Below are positions 8,170 to 16,246 of a stretch of 64,000 nucleotides of DNA, in pieces. A program made the translations under genes and the position numbers. This DNA comes from CAVSKL01 sp963728475 [NCBI: Candidatus Eiseniibacteriota bacterium] (lineage in GTDB: Bacteria; Eisenbacteria; RBG-16-71-46; JABDJR01): NCBI GenBank assembly GCA_963728475.1, contig CAVSKL010000001.1, forward strand, positions 310,001 to 374,000. The letters run 5' to 3'. Position 1 is the first letter of the stretch. Each line of letters starts with the position of its first letter. Under the pieces are notes generated by a model. That model did no database searches. It saw only the letters and a list, made by a program, of their open reading frames with translations, and was not told the origin of the DNA.

Positions 8170-10199
8170 CGCTCCCCTTCCCGCCCGGCCTCGCCCCCCA
8201 GCCACCGGTAGACCACGTAGGAGGGGTTCCGGAAGGCCTCCTCGGAGTCCGGGGGAGGCGGCCGGCGCGCGGCTTCCGGGAGCCGGCAGACCACGTAGAC
8301 CGGCGCGCGGAGGGCGGCGAGCGAGCGCTCCTCTTCCGGGAGCAGCGGCTGCCCCTGGAGCAGTCCGAGAAAGGTGAGCCGGCGGACGTCCATCTCGTGC
8401 CCAGCGTAGCCCAGGCGGCGCAGGTGGGCGCTTCCCGGAAAGTAGAGGACCCGGCCCGAGGCCAGGGCGAGCTGCGCGCTCCCGTCCACCAGCACCGCGT
8501 CCGGGGGGGTCCGGTCGCGGAGCCAGCTCTCGACCTCGACGGTCTCGGGGCGGAGGTCGCGGGGATCGTCGGCGTGGAGATAGGCCGCGATCCCGAGCCA
8601 GGTCCGCGGAACGAGGATGAGAAAGAGCAGCAGGGCGAGGAGGACCTTTCCGGCCGTCCCCCGGCGCTGCCAGAGGGTCGGCACCGAGGCCCCGGCGGTC
8701 ATGGCCAGGGGGACGTGGGCGAGGAGGATCGGCCCCATGGCGGGGTGCTCGCCGGGAAAGCCCGCCACCAGCGCCACCGCCAGGAGCACGATCGTCCACA
8801 CCGTCCAGGCTTGGCGGCGCACCTCCGGCGCGTCCAGGAACCGGACGAGGACCGCCGCGCCCAGGGCCAGGTCCGGCAGGAGCGCCGCCCCCATCACCGC
8901 GGTCCTGGAGAGGCTCAGGTCCAGGTAACGGCCGGGATCGAAGGGGCCGGCGCGGAGCACGTAGGCCAGGTAGGGCGCGGTGACCAGGGCCGCCAGCGCC
9001 GAGGGGACCAGGACCCCGCTCAGCTCGGCTCCGGCGCCGCGGAACGGGTTCAGCCGGGCGGTGAGCCACACCACCGGGATCGAGATCAGGGTCACCGCCA
9101 GCGCCACCACCCCCACCCCGCCGTGGAAGAGGAGCATTCCCATGGCGGCCAGGAACGCGAGCAGGTTCCAGCGCATGCGGTTCTCGCCCAGGGTGGCGAC
9201 GGTGGAGGTGACGAAAAGCAGCATGTAGACCAGGGCCATCACGAACGGGCCGGCGATGAAGAAGCGCTCCAGGAAGAAGGTGGAGAGCGGAGGAAATCCC
9301 GCCCCGGGATCGGTCAGGGAGAGCCGCCGGCCGAGGGCGGCCCCGAAGGGGAGCGCCCCGTGGCCGGTCGCGGCCATCGCCGGCAGCACGATCCAGAACG
9401 CGCCCCCCAGGGAGAAGAAGAGGAACACCGCCCCCCAGATGGCGCGGGCGTGGGAGAGGCCGAGCAGGGTCAGGAGCCGGTAGGCGGTGAAGACGAGCAC
9501 GAAGGCGGCGATGAGGCTCCCTCCCACCATCAGCAGCTCCGCGCTCAGGCGGGTGGCCCCCTGGAGCACGGCCAGATACACCGGGAACGCCCAGAACGCG
9601 CGGAGGGGCATTCCGGCCAGGAACGGGTCCTGGGGAGGGAGGCCTCGGAAGAGGACGTTGCGGGTGGAGGCGAGCTGAAGCGCGGCGTCGCCGGTGGTCC
9701 GGATCCAGTCGCGGGTGAGCAGGGGCGCCGCCAGCAGAACCAGCACCACCGCGGCCAGGAACAGCACCTGCTGGCGGTCGGAGCGCCGGCGGAGGAACCC
9801 CGGCATCTCCAGGCTCACCGTCCAGTCCTCGATCTCGCGCTTGGGCTGGGGGGCGGCGGCCACCGCCAGCACCGCCAGGAACACGATCCAGGGCGAGGTC
9901 GCATCGATGGGCACCCCGCTCAGCCCCAGGAGGAGCGCCGCCCCCACCGCCAGCACCGGGGAAAGGATGAGAGGGAGGATCCACGACGACCAGAGGCCGA
10001 ACCGGTTCTCCACCCAGAGCGCGGCGGCCAACCCCGGGAGATAAGCTACCCCGATCAGGCCGAAGACGGCGGTGAAAAAGGGGGGAGAGCCGGGGGCGCG
10101 GCTCACCGCGAACAGCATGCCCAGGGTGAGGGCGAGACCGGGGAGGAACGCCCGCCCGAACGGCGAGGAGGGAGGAAGCGTCATGGGGGTCGAGGTCAC
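8166..10199 (-). CDS. Large polytopic membrane protein, glycosyltransferase-like
   Basis: 677 residues with about fourteen TM helices and a soluble C-terminal part of roughly 130 residues. The loop after the first periplasmic helices (LLTRDWIRTTGDAALQLAST) with an acidic residue, followed by PPQDPFLAG, is GT-C-like, and the C-terminus (ESWLRDRTPPDAVLVDG) resembles the soluble domain of O-antigen or PMT-type proteins. No catalytic motif is certain. The start may be GTG at 10199 or ATG at 10184. It is divergent from a gene of the same general kind at 10302 and coupled to prmA downstream. Confidence 0.6.
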   Translation of the reverse strand: MTSTPMTLPPSSPFGRAFLPGLALTLGMLFAVSRAPGSPPFFTAVFGLIGVAYLPGLAAALWVENRFGLWSSWILPLILSPVLAVGAALLLGLSGVPIDATSPWIVFLAVLAVAAAPQPKREIEDWTVSLEMPGFLRRRSDRQQVLFLAAVVLVLLAAPLLTRDWIRTTGDAALQLASTRNVLFRGLPPQDPFLAGMPLRAFWAFPVYLAVLQGATRLSAELLMVGGSLIAAFVLVFTAYRLLTLLGLSHARAIWGAVFLFFSLGGAFWIVLPAMAATGHGALPFGAALGRRLSLTDPGAGFPPLSTFFLERFFIAGPFVMALVYMLLFVTSTVATLGENRMRWNLLAFLAAMGMLLFHGGVGVVALAVTLISIPVVWLTARLNPFRGAGAELSGVLVPSALAALVTAPYLAYVLRAGPFDPGRYLDLSLSRTAVMGAALLPDLALGAAVLVRFLDAPEVRRQAWTVWTIVLLAVALVAGFPGEHPAMGPILLAHVPLAMTAGASVPTLWQRRGTAGKVLLALLLFLILVPRTWLGIAAYLHADDPRDLRPETVEVESWLRDRTPPDAVLVDGSAQLALASGRVLYFPGSAHLRRLGYAGHEMDVRRLTFLGLLQGQPLLPEEERSLAALRAPVYVVCRLPEAARRPPPPDSEEAFRNPSYVVYRWLGGEAGREGER

Positions 10200-10208
10200 G
10201 CTCGCACC

Positions 10209-10238
10209 CTGACCGACAACCCCCGCTCCTGGTACGAT
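10209..10238 (+). promoter_or_regulatory. Candidate sigma-70 promoter for the 10302 gene
   Basis: CTGACC at 10209-10214 and TACGAT at 10233-10238 are separated by 18 bases; each matches the consensus at four or more of six positions. It lies in the 102-bp divergent gap, about 65 bases before the GTG start. Confidence 0.35.
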
Positions 10239-10301
10239 GCCGCGGGCGGCCGGGGGGGCGCCGTCCGCTTCGCATCATCCGGGAGAAGGTGGATCGCCGG
10301 C

Positions 10302-12911
10302 GTGAATTCACAACGCATCACCTGGTTCTGGCCCCTCTCCTTCCTGGCCGCCCTCGGCCAGCTCCTGCTGCTCCTCACCCACAACCAGGGCGGCCCCGCG
10401 GTGGGACGCTTCCTGCTCGCGATGTGGACGTTGTGGCTCCCCGGGGTGTGGCTCGGCAATCTTCTCACAAAGCCGCATACCGGTCTCCCCGCTCGGCTTC
10501 CGCTCCAGGCGACGGGCGCGGTGGCGCTGGCCTACCTGATGCTCATGGCCCGCGCGGCGGGGCTGGTGCCGATGCGATTCCTGCCGCCCGCCTTCACCGG
10601 CGCCGCGGTGCTGATCGGGCTGGTGTTCCTGCTGGTGCCCGGGAACCGCGGGGGCCTCCGCCGCGCCCCCCGCTGGGAAACGCGCGAGGTGCGCCGGGCC
10701 GACCCCCAGCTCATGGTGTTGTTCGCGGCGGTGCTGGTCGCGGTGGCGCTGCTCTCGCTCTGGGCGGGCTCGCCCCTCTCCCTGCGTCCCGACGGCGCGG
10801 ACCACGTGGCCGCCGCGCGCGGGGCCGGCACCACCCTGCCGGGATTCGCGGCCGGCCCCTACCGCGAGGCGGCGGGGACGGCGCTGGTGGATCCCGCGCG
10901 CAGCCTCTTCCATCCGCTGGTGGACCTCATCGCCCGGCTCTCCAACCTCCCGCCGGCCCGGGTGTGGAACTTCCTTCCCGCCGCGGCGGCGCCCCTCCTC
11001 CTACTGGCGGTGTACGCGGCGGGACGCGCTCTCTTCCGGGACGAGAACCTGGGGGTGGCCTCGTCGGTGGCGTTTCTGGTTCTGGCCACGGCCGGCCTCG
11101 GGAACGATGCGTTGCGGCTCATGAGCTATCCCGACCGCTTCGCCCAGATCCCCTTCTGGATGGGGATCGCGCTCTTCGTGGAGGGGCTCGACCGCCCCCA
11201 TGCGCCGGGGGGGATCGCGCTGGGCCTGGTCGCGCTGGCCGCGCTCGGCACCCACCTGGGGTTCGGCCTACTCCTGGCGGCGTCCATGTTCGCCATCGGC
11301 ACCTGGACCTGGCTCTCGGTGGACCGCTTCCTGGAGGGGGTGCCGCTGTTGCTCGTACTGTGGGTGCCGGCGGCCGTCCTCGGCGGCCTCTACCTGGCCC
11401 TCCGGTGGCGGCTTCTGGGAAGCGTCGATCCGTTCGCGACCCCGGGCCAGGGTTTCCTGGTGCTCGCTCCCGGCCGGTGGATCCTGGACCCCGCCCCGTT
11501 CGCGTTCGGGGTGAAGGTGGCGGCGGCGGCGGCGGCGGTGATCTGGTTCACGCTTCTGCGCCGCGCGGTGGAACAGGTCACGGTGTACGCGCTGGTGGTG
11601 CCGGTGCCGCTGGTCGCGCTCCTCGCCTTCACCCCCTGGCTCACCCCGCACCTCACCCGCTCCCTGGGCTTCACCCTCCACCTCGTCCCGCTGGTGCTGC
11701 CGTTGCCGTTCCTGCTGGTGGCGGGGGGCGACTGGGCCGCCCGTGGGCTCGCGCGCTCCGCCGGGCTCACCTGGCTCCGGTTCGCGGTCCTGGGGGGGTC
11801 GGCCCTGGCGGTGCTGGCGCTGGCCTGGAACGGGGCCCGCCACTTCGCCTACCGGCCGGGAACGGTAGCCGCGGAGCGGGAGGCGCCCCCCGGAAGCTCG
11901 CGCCCCCTGGCCGAGGCCCTGTCCGCGGTGCTGCCGCCGGGCGCCCCGGTGCTCGCCGATCCGGCGACCGCGGCGGCGCTGGCCGCCTACACTCCGGTCC
12001 GGTCGGCGTATGCCCCCTCCGGGACCTCGGGAATGAACCGCGAGGCGCTGGTGCGGCTCCTGGCCGCGCGCCAAGCGCTCATGGTGCGCGCCCCCGAGAC
12101 CGGAACCGGGGAGAGCCCCCCCGACTCGATCCTGACCGGCCCCGCCGCACCCGCCGGCCACGGCCACCGCGACGCGCTCCTCCGGTTCCTGCGCGCGTTC
12201 CCGGTGCGGGCGGTGGTGGTGAACCACCTGCCGGCCCGCCGGAGTTTCGACGACCTCTGGCGGACGGCCCCCGGCGACAACGTGCTTCTCGAGGGCTGGC
12301 TCCACGCCGACTCCACCCGATTCCACCCGGCGCCGCTCGACCCGTGGGGCACCGCGTTCATGGTGGCCGCCCCTCCGCCCGGCCCCGGGCCCGAGGCCTG
12401 GCTCGCCGCCCCTCCCGGCCCACCGCTTCCCCCGGCCAACCTCCGGGGACCGGCGCCGGCCCTGGATTCGGTGCTGGTGGACACGACCGCGGTGGCCTCG
12501 GGCGAGACCCTCGCCGTGACCGCCCGGTGGGCGCGGCCCGCCGCCGGCATCGACTACGACCCGCGCGGATACCGGTACCGGATGGAGCTTCACCCGGTCC
12601 CGGTGGGGCCGCCCTCGGTGCGCTCGTGGCTCCGGCTCCGGTGGCGAAGCGTGGCCGATCTCCTCTCGGGGCGCCGGCACGGCTGGGGAGGGGAATGGCC
12701 CCTGGCCGGCGGCGATCCGCCGGCATGGTGGGACGGCCCGGTCACGGCCCGGTCCGAGATCCGGATCCCCTCGTGGCTGGCGCCGGGAACCTACGAGGTG
12801 CGCGCTCGGGCGCTCCCCGGCCCCCACCCCTTCGACCGGGTGCGCCGGGGGCTGACCTACCTCCCCCCCCTTCCCCGGCCGGTGCTGGTGCGGGTGACGG
12901 CGGGGCGCTGA
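10302..12911 (+). CDS. Large polytopic membrane protein with C-terminal soluble domain
   Basis: 869 residues; the first 490 contain about twelve to fourteen TM helices and the last 350 are soluble. The first large loop has LRPDGADHVAAARGAG with acidic residues, as in membrane glycosyltransferases. The soluble part begins around VLADPATAAALAAYTP and ends in a beta-rich stretch (DTTAVASGETLAVTARW, GTYEVRARALPG). The assignment as a GT-like envelope protein is inferred. GTG at 10302 is chosen because AAGGTGG precedes it at good spacing; the frame is open much further upstream only as a GC artefact. Confidence 0.6.
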   Translation: MNSQRITWFWPLSFLAALGQLLLLLTHNQGGPAVGRFLLAMWTLWLPGVWLGNLLTKPHTGLPARLPLQATGAVALAYLMLMARAAGLVPMRFLPPAFTGAAVLIGLVFLLVPGNRGGLRRAPRWETREVRRADPQLMVLFAAVLVAVALLSLWAGSPLSLRPDGADHVAAARGAGTTLPGFAAGPYREAAGTALVDPARSLFHPLVDLIARLSNLPPARVWNFLPAAAAPLLLLAVYAAGRALFRDENLGVASSVAFLVLATAGLGNDALRLMSYPDRFAQIPFWMGIALFVEGLDRPHAPGGIALGLVALAALGTHLGFGLLLAASMFAIGTWTWLSVDRFLEGVPLLLVLWVPAAVLGGLYLALRWRLLGSVDPFATPGQGFLVLAPGRWILDPAPFAFGVKVAAAAAAVIWFTLLRRAVEQVTVYALVVPVPLVALLAFTPWLTPHLTRSLGFTLHLVPLVLPLPFLLVAGGDWAARGLARSAGLTWLRFAVLGGSALAVLALAWNGARHFAYRPGTVAAEREAPPGSSRPLAEALSAVLPPGAPVLADPATAAALAAYTPVRSAYAPSGTSGMNREALVRLLAARQALMVRAPETGTGESPPDSILTGPAAPAGHGHRDALLRFLRAFPVRAVVVNHLPARRSFDDLWRTAPGDNVLLEGWLHADSTRFHPAPLDPWGTAFMVAAPPPGPGPEAWLAAPPGPPLPPANLRGPAPALDSVLVDTTAVASGETLAVTARWARPAAGIDYDPRGYRYRMELHPVPVGPPSVRSWLRLRWRSVADLLSGRRHGWGGEWPLAGGDPPAWWDGPVTARSEIRIPSWLAPGTYEVRARALPGPHPFDRVRRGLTYLPPLPRPVLVRVTAGR

Positions 12912-12914
12912 CCG

Positions 12915-12950
12915 CGCGCGAGTCCGGGGGCACGCGCGAGTCCGGGGGCA
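12915..12950. repeat. 18-bp direct repeat
   Basis: Two exact adjacent 18-bp units (12915-12932, 12933-12950) start four bases after the stop codon of the preceding gene. The rest of the gap to 13095 contains TATACT at 13011-13016 as a possible -10 box without a good -35. Confidence 0.9.
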
Positions 12951-13095
12951 CGCGACGCTTCCCGCCGGCGCGGAGCCGGTCCGCGCGCGGGATCCGGCGA
13001 TTCCGCGTGATATACTCGATGTTCGTGCTCGCTCCGCCGGCGCGTTTCCCCCACGGCAGCCCGGCATCAGGTCCCGCATCATCGGATTGGAAGCC

Positions 13096-14553
13096 GTGAC
13101 CCTTACCCGTCCCCACGCGGCCCCCGGCCGCGCCGTCATCCTCCTCCTCGGGCTCCTGGCCGTCTCCGCGTCGATCGCGACCGCCCAGAACCTGAGCCTC
13201 CCCTACGGGTACTTCGACCGGCGGTTCGCGGTGACCGGCGCCCCGCCCACCGCGCTCACCTTCGGGGGGGACGGCTGGCTCTACGTCGCCGAGATCTCGG
13301 GAGACGTGCTGGCCTTCCGGGACACCGACCAGGACGGATTCGCCGACACCTCCAGCGTGTTCGCCACCGGGATCGAGGGGCCGCTGGGGATCGCCGGCCG
13401 CGCCGGCCGGATCTACGTCTCGTGCCGGGGCCGGGTGGTGCGCTACACCGACCTGGACGGCGACCACGTGGCCGACACCGCCGACACCCTGGTCACCAGC
13501 CTACCCACCGGCCGCCACCAGAACAGCGGGATCGCCTTCGGACCCGACGGCGACCTGTACGTGACCCTGGGCACCATCACCAGCCTGGGGGTCCAGAGCG
13601 ATTCCCTGTCCGGCACCATTCTCCGCTACACCTCCGAGGGCGCCTTCGTGGAGATCTTCGCCCACGGTTTCCGCAATCCGTACGACCTGGCCTTCAACGG
13701 CGACGGCGAACTCTTCGCCACCGATAACTCCCCGAGCGCCGACAGCACCTTCGGGTGCGAGGAAGCCCCGGACGAGCTCAACTGGATCCGCCGCGGGCGC
13801 AACTACGGATTCCCCTACTGTTTCGGGACCGGCGACTGCTACGACGTGAGCGCGTACTGCGATCCTCCCCCCTGCGGCGCCGGGGCCTGCCAGTGGGGCA
13901 CCGGGTGCAGCCCCAGCATGACCTCGCCGATCTGGCTGCTGGAGCCGCACTGCTCCTCGGACGGCCTCGTCTTCGGCACCGGCTTCGCCGGCTACGGCCC
14001 CGACGACCTCTTCATCGCCGAGTTCGGCCAGGAGGACCCCACCCCGGACTGTCCCTGGAGCGCCACCGGCCACAAGGTGGTCCACGTCCGGCTCGCCCGC
14101 CGCGGCCACTCCTGGTCGGCGGTGAGCGAGGAAGACTTCGCCACCGGGTTCTTCACCCCGCTCGATCTCGCGGTGGGGCCGGACAGCGCGCTCTACGTGT
14201 GCGACTACCTCGGCCAGCGCATCAACCGGATCGCGCGGGCGGTGGCGGGCGCGGTTCCCGAAGGGCGGCCCGGATCTCCCCTCCGCTTCAGCCTGAGCCC
14301 CAACCCCGCCCGCGGCCCGGTCGCCCTGCGGTGGGAAGCCATCCCTCCCGAGGGGGAGATCCGGGTGGACGTGCTGGACGTGGCCGGACGGCAGGTGGCG
14401 TCGCTGGGATCCTTCCGGCGGCCCGAGGCCTTCGCCACCGTCCGCTGGGGCCTGGCCGACGACGCCGGCCGCCGCGTGCCCGCCGGGCTCTACCTGGTGC
14501 GGGCGCGGACCGGGAGCGTCTCCGCGGTGCAAAAGCTGCTCGTCGTGAACTGA
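13096..14553 (+). CDS. Secreted beta-propeller (glucose/sorbosone dehydrogenase-like) protein with FlgD/T9SS-like C-terminal domain
   Basis: About 485 residues. A signal peptide (VILLLGLLAVSASIATAQ) is followed by a six-bladed propeller of the GSDH/NHL type: FGGDGWLYVAEISGDV, FGPDGDLYVTLG and the calcium-site-like HGFRNPYDLAFNGDG and YGFPYCFG. A Cys-rich insertion lies around residues 245-290. The last 85 residues (SLSPNPARGPVALRW, VLDVAGRQVASL, DDAGRRVPAGLYLVRA) form the Ig-like FlgD/T9SS type A sorting-like domain characteristic of FCB-group secreted proteins. It probably acts on a sugar or alcohol outside the cell. GTG at 13096 is chosen; TTG at 13087 is an alternative. An IS element begins two bases after its stop. 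Confidence 0.85.
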   Translation: MTLTRPHAAPGRAVILLLGLLAVSASIATAQNLSLPYGYFDRRFAVTGAPPTALTFGGDGWLYVAEISGDVLAFRDTDQDGFADTSSVFATGIEGPLGIAGRAGRIYVSCRGRVVRYTDLDGDHVADTADTLVTSLPTGRHQNSGIAFGPDGDLYVTLGTITSLGVQSDSLSGTILRYTSEGAFVEIFAHGFRNPYDLAFNGDGELFATDNSPSADSTFGCEEAPDELNWIRRGRNYGFPYCFGTGDCYDVSAYCDPPPCGAGACQWGTGCSPSMTSPIWLLEPHCSSDGLVFGTGFAGYGPDDLFIAEFGQEDPTPDCPWSATGHKVVHVRLARRGHSWSAVSEEDFATGFFTPLDLAVGPDSALYVCDYLGQRINRIARAVAGAVPEGRPGSPLRFSLSPNPARGPVALRWEAIPPEGEIRVDVLDVAGRQVASLGSFRRPEAFATVRWGLADDAGRRVPAGLYLVRARTGSVSAVQKLLVVN

Positions 14554-14570
14554 TATGGAACGACCCTGTC

Positions 14571-14608
14571 AAGGGGGCAACTATCCTGTTTGGGGTGGTT
14601 GCCCCCTT
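14571..14608 (+). terminator. Stem-loop at the end of the IS element
   Basis: AAGGGGGCAAC and its perfect complement (11 bp) are separated by 16 bases and followed on the plus strand by a pyrimidine-rich TTCCCTTTTC run. It could terminate transcription leaving the beta-propeller gene, or be part of the IS-encoded guide RNA or its recombination end. Confidence 0.55.
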
Positions 14609-14860
14609 TCCCTTTTCGTCGGGAACAAGGGCGACGGAGAAGGTCGGGCGCTTCGACGACGAGTCACGCTGATATTCGCGGGTTGAACCGGCGTCCCGGC
14701 CAGAGCCGCATGACTGTGATCCGTCGGGAGAGTGAGCTGTCTGAGAACGCGGGTTGGGGAGGCGGTGACTCCATACCGCACAGTGCAGTCGCGCTTTCTC
14801 CGGATCGTGCCGACCTTCATCCGTCGCCTCAATGTTCGTTTCGTCGGTGGTTCCTATCCA
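14609..14860 (-). ncRNA. Candidate bridge/seekRNA region of the IS element
   Basis: This is the non-coding stretch downstream of the transposase and inside the inverted repeats. IS1111-group elements are known to encode their target-choosing RNA at this position. No ORF with protein character was found here. The RNA boundaries and guide loops cannot be fixed from one copy, so the call rests on position and family knowledge. Confidence 0.45.
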
Positions 14861-15976
14861 TCACGCCTCCGTGAGGTGGGCGTCGGGGTGCAGCGCCGCC
14901 CACAGGTATCCGACAAGTTCCCGGGCCATGGCCACGACGGTCTTGTTGTGAAGTTTGCCTCGGGCGGACATGCGGAGGTAGCGTCGGTAGAGGCGCTCCT
15001 GGCCGCGATCGGCCAAGGCCAGGATCCGCGCGGGCTGTCCCTCGCGTCGTTTGGCGAGGGGGCCGGTGATCCGGGGCTTATAACGATGGTGCCAGGCCGC
15101 CTCGACCAGGAGTCGACGGACATGGCGGTTGCCGGTCTTGGTGATGGAACCGCGGCGTTCCGAGTCGCCGCTGGAGTGCTCCGAGGGCACCAGCCCAACG
15201 TAGGCGGCCAGTTGCCGTGGTGACCGGAACCGGCGGAAGTCGTGAAGTTCGGCCACCAGCCCCACCGCGGTCACGGTGTCGATGCCGCGGAAGCAGCGGA
15301 GCCAGGCCACGGGTTCCCGATAGGGTTGTTCCTGGGCGGCGGTGGCCAGCTCGAGATCGAGCTGGTGGAGCCGCTCGGTGAGCTGGTCCACGGTGAACAG
15401 ATAGCTCTCGAAGACGGCCTGGCTGGGCCGGTCCTCGAACTTGAGGGCTCGCAGCCACGCCATGTGCCGGGTTCCCCAGTGGTGCTTGGTCTGGCGGTAG
15501 ATGCAGTGGCGTCGGAGCAGGAACTTGCCCATCCGGTGCCGGGCCCGGGTCAGGTCCTGGCGCACGTCCTCCCGACACCGGAACAAGTCCCGCAACGCTT
15601 CATCGGACTCGCTGGGGGGATGGACCTCAGTGAGCAGCCGCGCCCGGAACAACTCGGCCAGCTTGCGGGCATCCCGCCGATCCGTCTTGATCCGGGTGCC
15701 GGGTCGGATCGGGGTCAGAGACGGAGCGATGACCGTGCAGCCCACCCCCAACTCCCGCAGCCGACGCTGGAGGACATAGCCGGTGGGACCGGCTTCGTAG
15801 CAGCACTCCACCGGCCCCGGGGCCTCTCGGCCCAACTTGCGGGCCAGCCGGCGAATGGCCTCCACCGTATGGGCTTCGCTCCACTCAATCGGCTCCTGCT
15901 GATCGGGGAGCAGCAGGGCCGCGTGGATCGAGTTCTTGTGGACGTCCAATCCCACGAAACTGGTATTCTCGTTCAC
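14861..15976 (-). CDS. IS110-family transposase
   Basis: 371 residues and apparently intact. The RuvC-like DEDD residues are visible: Asp in GLDVHK, Glu in CCYEAGPTGY, and two Asp in KTDRRDARKLAELF. The C-terminal transposase IS116/IS110/IS902 domain has FRGIDTVTAVGLVAEL, the serine region VGLVPSEHSSG and GSITKTGNRHVRRLLVEAAW. It would excise and integrate the element, using the structured RNA from the non-coding end. The GTG start has AAGGAG six bases upstream. Nothing suggests inactivation. Confidence 0.95.
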   Translation of the reverse strand: MNENTSFVGLDVHKNSIHAALLLPDQQEPIEWSEAHTVEAIRRLARKLGREAPGPVECCYEAGPTGYVLQRRLRELGVGCTVIAPSLTPIRPGTRIKTDRRDARKLAELFRARLLTEVHPPSESDEALRDLFRCREDVRQDLTRARHRMGKFLLRRHCIYRQTKHHWGTRHMAWLRALKFEDRPSQAVFESYLFTVDQLTERLHQLDLELATAAQEQPYREPVAWLRCFRGIDTVTAVGLVAELHDFRRFRSPRQLAAYVGLVPSEHSSGDSERRGSITKTGNRHVRRLLVEAAWHHRYKPRITGPLAKRREGQPARILALADRGQERLYRRYLRMSARGKLHNKTVVAMARELVGYLWAALHPDAHLTEA

Positions 15977-16246
15977 GACCGGCTCCTTTCGTATGCGGCT
16001 CTGACGCCGCTGGCGCTAACCCGCGATCGTACGTGGTTCTAGCAACCACCTTGTCGGCGTCTCCTTGGAGACTGCACGACCTTACGATAGCGAGCCGGTC
16101 GTTCCATCTTGTCTGACCGGGGCCGCCGGCCCTCCGGGTGTGGGGACCGGAGCCGCCCCGCCGCCGCTCGTGGTGAACCGGCCGGGGCCGGGCCGTATAC
16201 TGCCGGGGTCTCGGATCTCGCGCACCCCCTTCCCGAGGATGACGCC

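Larger units (their letters stand above)
14555..16107 (-). mobile_element. IS110-family (IS1111-like) insertion sequence
   Basis: An 11-bp perfect inverted repeat, ATGGAACGACC at 14555-14565 and its complement at 16097-16107, brackets one complete transposase gene. The non-coding end downstream of the transposase is long (about 295 bp) and the upstream end is short (about 120 bp). Terminal or subterminal inverted repeats plus a long 3' non-coding end are known for the IS1111 group, in contrast to IS110 proper. The exact outer ends are uncertain by a few bases and no target duplication is evident, as expected for this family. It inserted directly behind the beta-propeller gene. Confidence 0.85.

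Noticed and set aside
8397-10301. Long plus-strand ORF ahead of the 10302 gene
   Set aside because: It is antisense to a membrane protein gene, lacks hydrophobic pattern or motifs and is rich in Arg/Gly/Pro/His, as expected of a shadow.
13011-13016. TATACT box as a full promoter for the beta-propeller gene
   Set aside because: No acceptable -35 at 16-18 bases upstream; kept only as a remark.
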